DNA of 64,000 bases, taken from contig NZ_LNTU01000037.1 of NCBI RefSeq assembly GCF_001558695.1, positions 415,138-479,137 of the forward strand, read 5' to 3'. Under the pieces are notes generated by a model. It searched no databases. It was given only the letters and a program-made list of their open reading frames with translations, and was not told the origin of the DNA. A program made the position numbers and the translations under genes. Origin of the DNA: Paramesorhizobium deserti. Its GTDB lineage: Bacteria; Pseudomonadota; Alphaproteobacteria; Rhizobiales; Rhizobiaceae. Within the stretch, counting starts at the first letter, position 1. Each line of letters begins with the position of its first letter. Below, in pieces: positions 60,354 to 64,000 of this stretch.

Positions 60354-61502
60354 ATGCTGACCGGTCTGCTGGATAACAGACGCTTCAGGAGCTGGGCAGG
60401 ACAGATTGTCCTGCTCGGCGGCTTCGCCGCCCTGATCCTGTGGCTCGTGACCAATACAATTGAAAACCTGGATGCCCGAGGGATCAAGGTCGGCTTCGAT
60501 TTCCTCCAGCGTCAGGCAAACTTCCCGATCTCGGAGAGCGTGCTCCCTTACAATCCGTCCGATAGCTTCCTCTGGGCCTACATAACAGGTCTCGGGAATA
60601 CGATCTTTATATCGCTCATCGCCATCTTCTTCTCAACCTTGCTTGGGTTGATCGTCGGGCTGGCAAGGCGTTCGCGGCATCCTCTCACTGCATACCTGTC
60701 CGGCGTGTTCGTAACGACGGCGCGCAACATGCCGCTTATCGTGCACCTGCTGTTCTGGTACGCGCTGGCGACAACGATGCTTCCCGCACCACGACAGGCA
60801 TATAATCCATTGCCTGGCGTCTACCTCTCCCTCCGCGGGCTTTATCTTCCTTCGGTCGGTTTCAACGGATCCGGGCTGGCGATCCTCCTCGCCACCACTG
60901 TCGTTTGCCTCCTGGCGTATCTGCTGTGGAACCGCCTGCGCGATCGCGTGTATCGGGCAGGTCTGGGGAGGCCAGTCGCTGCCGCTTTGATCGTGCTCAT
61001 ACTCTCGGCTGTCTACATCGTCGTCAGAACGACTGGCGAGGTGAGTACCCCCGAGATGAGGGGTTTTAACTTCGCTGGCGGCTTCCGCTTGAGCTCCGAG
61101 TTCACGGCGTTGATGGTTGGCCTCGTCATCTACACCTCCGCCTTCATAGGCGAGATCATCAGAGGCGGCATCGACGCGATTTCCGCCGGCCAGTGGGAGG
61201 CGGGACGCGCGGTGGGGCTTTCGGAACGGCATGTGCTGACGAAAATCGTTATGCCGCAAGCGTTGCGCATCATCATTCCACCAATGACCTCGCAATACCT
61301 CTCGACGATCAAGAACACGACCCTGGCGCTTGCCGTGGGGTATCCGGAGCTTGGTCTCGTCGTGGGCACCGTCATCAATCAGACCGGACAGGCGCTGGAG
61401 AGCATCGGAATCCTGCTGGCGGTCTTCCTGACGCTGAGCATCGCGGTCTCTCTGTTCATGAACTGGTACAACGCCCATGTGGCGCTGGTGGAGGCCCGAT
61501 GA
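60354..61502 (+). CDS. Amino-acid ABC transporter permease (AapQ-like)
   Basis: A 382-residue permease of the His/Glu/Gln/Arg 3-TM family enlarged as in AapQ/BztB. It has an N-terminal helix IVLLGGFAALILWLVTNT, then FLWAYITGLGNTIFISLIAIFFSTLLG. The EAA-type coupling loop AGQWEAGRAVGLSERHVLTKIVMP is near residue 280, followed by PQALRIIIPPMTSQYLSTIK. GGAGG lies 6 nt before the ATG. It overlaps the next permease by 4 nt. Confidence 0.92.
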   Translation: MLTGLLDNRRFRSWAGQIVLLGGFAALILWLVTNTIENLDARGIKVGFDFLQRQANFPISESVLPYNPSDSFLWAYITGLGNTIFISLIAIFFSTLLGLIVGLARRSRHPLTAYLSGVFVTTARNMPLIVHLLFWYALATTMLPAPRQAYNPLPGVYLSLRGLYLPSVGFNGSGLAILLATTVVCLLAYLLWNRLRDRVYRAGLGRPVAAALIVLILSAVYIVVRTTGEVSTPEMRGFNFAGGFRLSSEFTALMVGLVIYTSAFIGEIIRGGIDAISAGQWEAGRAVGLSERHVLTKIVMPQALRIIIPPMTSQYLSTIKNTTLALAVGYPELGLVVGTVINQTGQALESIGILLAVFLTLSIAVSLFMNWYNAHVALVEAR

Positions 61503-62596
61503 CCGTCGTTCAAGCGAACTCCTTTACAACGATCTCAACGACGGCCGCGCCGCCCAAACGCCGTAGGCGCTCCTTCGTGACATTGCTGTTCGGTGACCTG
61601 ACGGCAAGCTGCCTCACTGTCCTCACCGGTTTCCTGCTTCTCTCGTTCGTCCCCGCACTCAACTGGGCGATCATCGATGCCACCTGGGTGACGACCGACC
61701 CCTCGACCTGCCGTCAGGGAGGAGCCTGCTGGGCATTCATCCTGGCGAAGTTCCGGTTCATCATCTTCGGAACCTACCCACCGGACGAGCAGTGGAGGCC
61801 ACTGCTGGTGATGGCGCTCATGCTCCTCATGGTGCTTGCGTCGCTTTCACCGCGGCTATGGGGAATGAAGCTCCTCTGCGCCTGGGGCGCGGTGATCACT
61901 GCCATGCTGCTCCTTATGTGGGGCGGCGTGATGGGATTAAGCCCAGTGCCCAGTTCCGCCTGGGGCGGACTTCCAGTCACGCTTCTCCTGGCATTGCTCT
62001 CGCTTGGTCTCGGTTTCCCCTTCGCCGTCATGCTCGCCCTTGGGCGGCGTTCCATCCTGCCAGTCCCGCGCCTCCTCGCGATATTGACGATCGAGCTTGT
62101 TCGCGGTCTTCCCCTGGTAGGACTGCTGTTCGTGGCCTCCATCCTGCTGCCATTGCTGCTCCCTGCCGGGTGGTCGATCGACAAGCTTGCTAGGACGCTT
62201 GCCGCCCTCACCGTCTTCGCGGCCGCCTACCTGGCGGAGGTTATCCGTGGCGGCCTCCAGGGCGTTTCGCCCGGACAGGCTGAAGCAGCCAAGGCACTCG
62301 GTATCCCGTCATGGAAAATCATCTGGCATATCGTTCTGCCACAGGCGCTGCAGAAAGTGATTCCGCCGCTGACCAATACCACGATCGTCATGGTGAAGAA
62401 TACCAGCCTCGTTCTGATCGTCGGCGTCTTCGACATGCTGAGCGCCGGCCGGGTCGCGGCGACGGATCCACAATGGCCGGCGCCGTATGTCGAGAGTTAC
62501 ATCTTCGTTGCCGGTATCTACTTCCTCATCTGCTTCGGCATTTCGAACTACTCCCGTTGGCTGGAAAGCTGTGTTCAAGCAAGGAGCTACCGATGA
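61499..62596 (+). CDS. Amino-acid ABC transporter permease (AapM-like)
   Basis: A 365-residue second permease in the style of AapM/BztC. Its start overlaps the previous TGA (ATGA at 61499). It contains an inserted periplasmic region ([18 protein letters not shown]) typical of AapM. The coupling loop [25 protein letters not shown] is near residue 260, with [24 protein letters not shown] after it. The longer frame beginning at 61193 overlaps the neighbouring gene and was not used. Confidence 0.92.
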   Translation: MTVVQANSFTTISTTAAPPKRRRRSFVTLLFGDLTASCLTVLTGFLLLSFVPALNWAIIDATWVTTDPSTCRQGGACWAFILAKFRFIIFGTYPPDEQWRPLLVMALMLLMVLASLSPRLWGMKLLCAWGAVITAMLLLMWGGVMGLSPVPSSAWGGLPVTLLLALLSLGLGFPFAVMLALGRRSILPVPRLLAILTIELVRGLPLVGLLFVASILLPLLLPAGWSIDKLARTLAALTVFAAAYLAEVIRGGLQGVSPGQAEAAKALGIPSWKIIWHIVLPQALQKVIPPLTNTTIVMVKNTSLVLIVGVFDMLSAGRVAATDPQWPAPYVESYIFVAGIYFLICFGISNYSRWLESCVQARSYR

Positions 62597-63339
62597 ACGT
62601 AGATGCTGAGGCCGCCATTCGGATATCGGCTCTGAACAAGTGGTACGATACCTTCCAGGTGCTGAAGAACATCGATCTCGATGTCGCGGTCAGCGAGCGG
62701 ATCGTCGTGTGTGGTCCGTCCGGCTCGGGGAAGTCGACACTGATCCGCTGCATCAACCGCCTGGAGGAGCATCAAGAGGGCCGGATCCTCGTGAACGGCA
62801 CCCCGCTGGACGACAGCGTGAAGAACCTCGACGCCATACGCCGCGATGTCGGGATGGTGTTCCAGCACTTCAACCTGTTCCCGCATCTCACCGTGAAGGA
62901 GAACTGCGCCCTGCCGCAGATCCTGTCGCGAGGAGCACAGCGACGTGAAGCGGAAGAGCGGGCCATGAGCTTCCTTACCAAGGTCCGGATACCGGAACAG
63001 GCGGAGAAGTATCCTGGCCAGCTGTCAGGCGGGCAGCAGCAGCGTGTCGCAATCGCTCGCGCCCTCTGCATGATGCCGAAGATCATGCTCTTCGACGAGC
63101 CGACGTCAGCGCTCGATCCGGAAATGGTCAAGGAGGTCCTCGACACGATGGTGGCGCTGGCCGAGGATGGCATGACGATGATCGTGGTCACTCACGAGAT
63201 GGGGTTTGCAAGGAAGGTGGCGGATCGGGTTGTCTTCATGGAAAGCGGCGAGATCGTCGAGATCGGCAAGCCGGACGTCTTCTTCGACGCGCCAACGCAG
63301 GTGAGGACTCAGAACTTCCTGCGCAATATCATGCACTAA
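62593..63339 (+). CDS. Amino-acid ABC transporter ATP-binding protein (AapP-like)
   Basis: A 248-residue ATPase. Walker A is [20 protein letters not shown] (about 37-56), the signature is [15 protein letters not shown] (about 142-156), Walker B is [14 protein letters not shown], and the switch His is in [18 protein letters not shown]. These are the standard features of GlnQ/AapP ATPases. It overlaps the AapM-like gene by 4 nt and is the last gene of the unit. Confidence 0.95.
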   Translation: MNVDAEAAIRISALNKWYDTFQVLKNIDLDVAVSERIVVCGPSGSGKSTLIRCINRLEEHQEGRILVNGTPLDDSVKNLDAIRRDVGMVFQHFNLFPHLTVKENCALPQILSRGAQRREAEERAMSFLTKVRIPEQAEKYPGQLSGGQQQRVAIARALCMMPKIMLFDEPTSALDPEMVKEVLDTMVALAEDGMTMIVVTHEMGFARKVADRVVFMESGEIVEIGKPDVFFDAPTQVRTQNFLRNIMH

Positions 63340-63552
63340 AAGGTCCGGAACAGGCGGCGCTTTCGACGGGTTTGCGGATCTTTCGCTGCCCCCAGGGGCA
63401 AGACGCATAGGCCGAAAGGCGGTGCCGGCAGATTCCACGTCCGTAGCCGACTTTGGTAGCAACGCGCCCCAGGTCGGATACTGAAGGAGGCACCGGCGCA
63501 TCGTGAAAGCGGAATGCCTCTACTTGCAAGCCTTCGGCATTCATGATTACCT
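63340..63552. other. Short gap before the tandem repeat, nothing assigned
   Basis: About 210 bp between the ATPase gene and the duplicated small gene. A minus-strand frame here (63329-63544) has no recognisable motif. A small GC-rich dyad (TGCCCC/GGGGCA near 63389-63402) is visible without a T-run, so it is not a convincing terminator. Confidence 0.4.
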
Positions 63553-63786
63553 CTGGTTGTTTTCAGCCATGGGGGGTTTTTATGAAAACGGTTCTCACTC
63601 TGCTTGCCGTATTGGCATTCACTTCATCCGCGCTCGCACACGGCGGCGGTTGTCGGAAAAGCTCGCCGCCTGGTTGTTTTCAGCCATGGGGGGTTTTTAT
63701 GAAAACGGTTCTCACTCTGCTTGCCGTATTGGCATTCACTTCATCCGCGCTCGCACACGGCGGCGGTTGTCGGAAAAGCTCGCCGC
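63553..63786 (+). repeat. Exact 117-bp direct tandem duplication (two copies)
   Basis: Copy 1 (63553-63669) and copy 2 (63670-63786) are identical base for base. Each contains the upstream CTGGTTGTTTTCAGCC leader, the ATG and the signal-peptide codons of the small gene, so both carry a start site. The length is a multiple of three, so the duplication keeps the frame. Perfect identity argues for a very recent event. Confidence 0.93.
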
Positions 63787-63839
63787 CCGGTCAATGCTGC
63801 CATATGGACAACAGCACTGGCACAGTTCACTGCCATTAA
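63582..63839 (+). CDS. Small Cys/His-rich exported protein with duplicated signal segment
   Basis: From ATG 63582 the frame gives 85 residues: MKTVLTLLAVLAFTSSALAHGGGC..., a linker, then the same signal peptide again and the final GQCCHMDNSTGTVHCH. From the second-copy ATG (63699) a normal 46-residue protein is made: a signal peptide, AHGGGC at the mature N-terminus, and a CCHMDNSTGTVHCH tail. The HGGG...CH...STG..HCH pattern resembles small periplasmic YHYH/excalibur-like proteins that may bind metal. The ancestral gene was probably the 46-residue form. Both products could be made, since each ATG has the same upstream sequence. Confidence 0.7.
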   Translation: MKTVLTLLAVLAFTSSALAHGGGCRKSSPPGCFQPWGVFMKTVLTLLAVLAFTSSALAHGGGCRKSSPPGQCCHMDNSTGTVHCH

Positions 63840-63882
63840 GCAGCGGACCGCGGACAGACATAACCTTACCTCCGGATGAGCG

Positions 63883-63969
63883 ATGACGTGGCTTTATATC
63901 GCAGAGGGAGCCATCTCTGCTGCCCTTCTCATTTGGACGTTCGTTTTGTTCTGGCAGGCACGCCGTTGA
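63883..63969 (+). CDS. Small single-span membrane peptide (28 residues), tentative
   Basis: A short frame MTWLYIAEGAISAALLIWTF followed by VLFWQARR: one hydrophobic span with a short N-terminus and a basic end, as in bona fide small membrane proteins. It begins 43 bp after the Cys/His-rich gene in the same direction. The ribosome-binding site (GGATGAG) is weak, and no relative is recognised. Confidence 0.35.
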   Translation: MTWLYIAEGAISAALLIWTFVLFWQARR

Positions 63970-64000
63970 CCGGTACGACTTCGGCGGGTTGTGTTTTTTT

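Noticed and set aside
1..64000. CRISPR array, rRNA or intact tRNA genes
   Set aside because: No regularly spaced repeats with unique spacers, no rRNA signatures and no complete cloverleaf were seen while reading the window.

Overview
The window looks like an accessory replicon or island-rich chromosomal stretch of an alphaproteobacterium, most likely order Rhizobiales (Rhizobium, Ochrobactrum/Brucella or Shinella relatives). The reasons are the density of ABC and TRAP uptake operons each paired with its own regulator, an Aap-like amino-acid transporter, a three-subunit opine-oxidase-like enzyme, a rhizobial-style VirB operon and an overall high GC content. No rRNA, tRNA, CRISPR, replication or partition gene was found. 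The species cannot be fixed from the sequence alone.

0-9.5 kb: a LysR C-terminus cut by the window edge and a Phd/YefM-type antitoxin with only a stub of its toxin. These are followed by a minus-strand operon of polyamine/opine-type ABC transporter (ATPase, two permeases, binding protein) interleaved with a three-subunit FAD/2Fe-2S dehydrogenase like opine oxidase or D-hydroxyproline dehydrogenase, with a divergent IclR regulator. An Lrp regulator with a divergent LysE exporter follows.

9.5-20.6 kb: a SulP anion transporter with an XRE regulator and two palindromes upstream. Then comes a nine-gene minus-strand sugar-acid operon: MRJP/SMP-30-like periplasmic protein, TRAP transporter QMP, D-2-hydroxyacid dehydrogenase, RraA-like aldolase, PfkB kinase, SDR dehydrogenase and cupin. 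It is divergent from a GntR/FadR regulator across a perfect 15-bp inverted repeat.

20.7-29.4 kb: a plus-strand operon with a stand-alone Rieske protein, a catalytic-only Rieske-oxygenase subunit, a GST-like protein, an 8-oxoguanine-deaminase-like amidohydrolase and a BMP-type nucleobase/nucleoside ABC transporter. The split oxygenase plus GST resembles the NdmCDE methylxanthine N7-demethylase architecture, so a modified-purine uptake and degradation pathway is proposed.

29.4-36.3 kb: mixed genes (two MFS transporters, a DUF475/TerC-like membrane protein behind a long structured leader, a polysaccharide deacetylase, an ABM monooxygenase) and a frameshifted FAD-monooxygenase stub.

36.3-46.8 kb: a complete virB1-virB11 type IV secretion operon with an EexN entry-exclusion lipoprotein, a Cys-rich secreted protein at its head and a divergent small winged-helix regulator with dyads against its start codon. 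No coupling protein or relaxase lies in the window.

47.3-50.4 kb: a lower-GC cassette of a methyltransferase-like protein, a 476-residue protein I do not recognise and a GNAT acetyltransferase. This is the best candidate for an undescribed small-molecule or modification system.

50.7-57.0 kb: a CusA/CusB copper/silver efflux operon with a FixH-like and a Cys/Met-rich periplasmic protein, then decayed autotransporter and ISL3 transposase ends. 57.1-63.3 kb: a LysR regulator divergent from a PLP-dependent C-S-lyase-like enzyme and an Aap-type amino-acid ABC transporter. 63.5-64 kb: an exact 117-bp in-frame tandem duplication of the signal-peptide half of a small Cys/His periplasmic protein.
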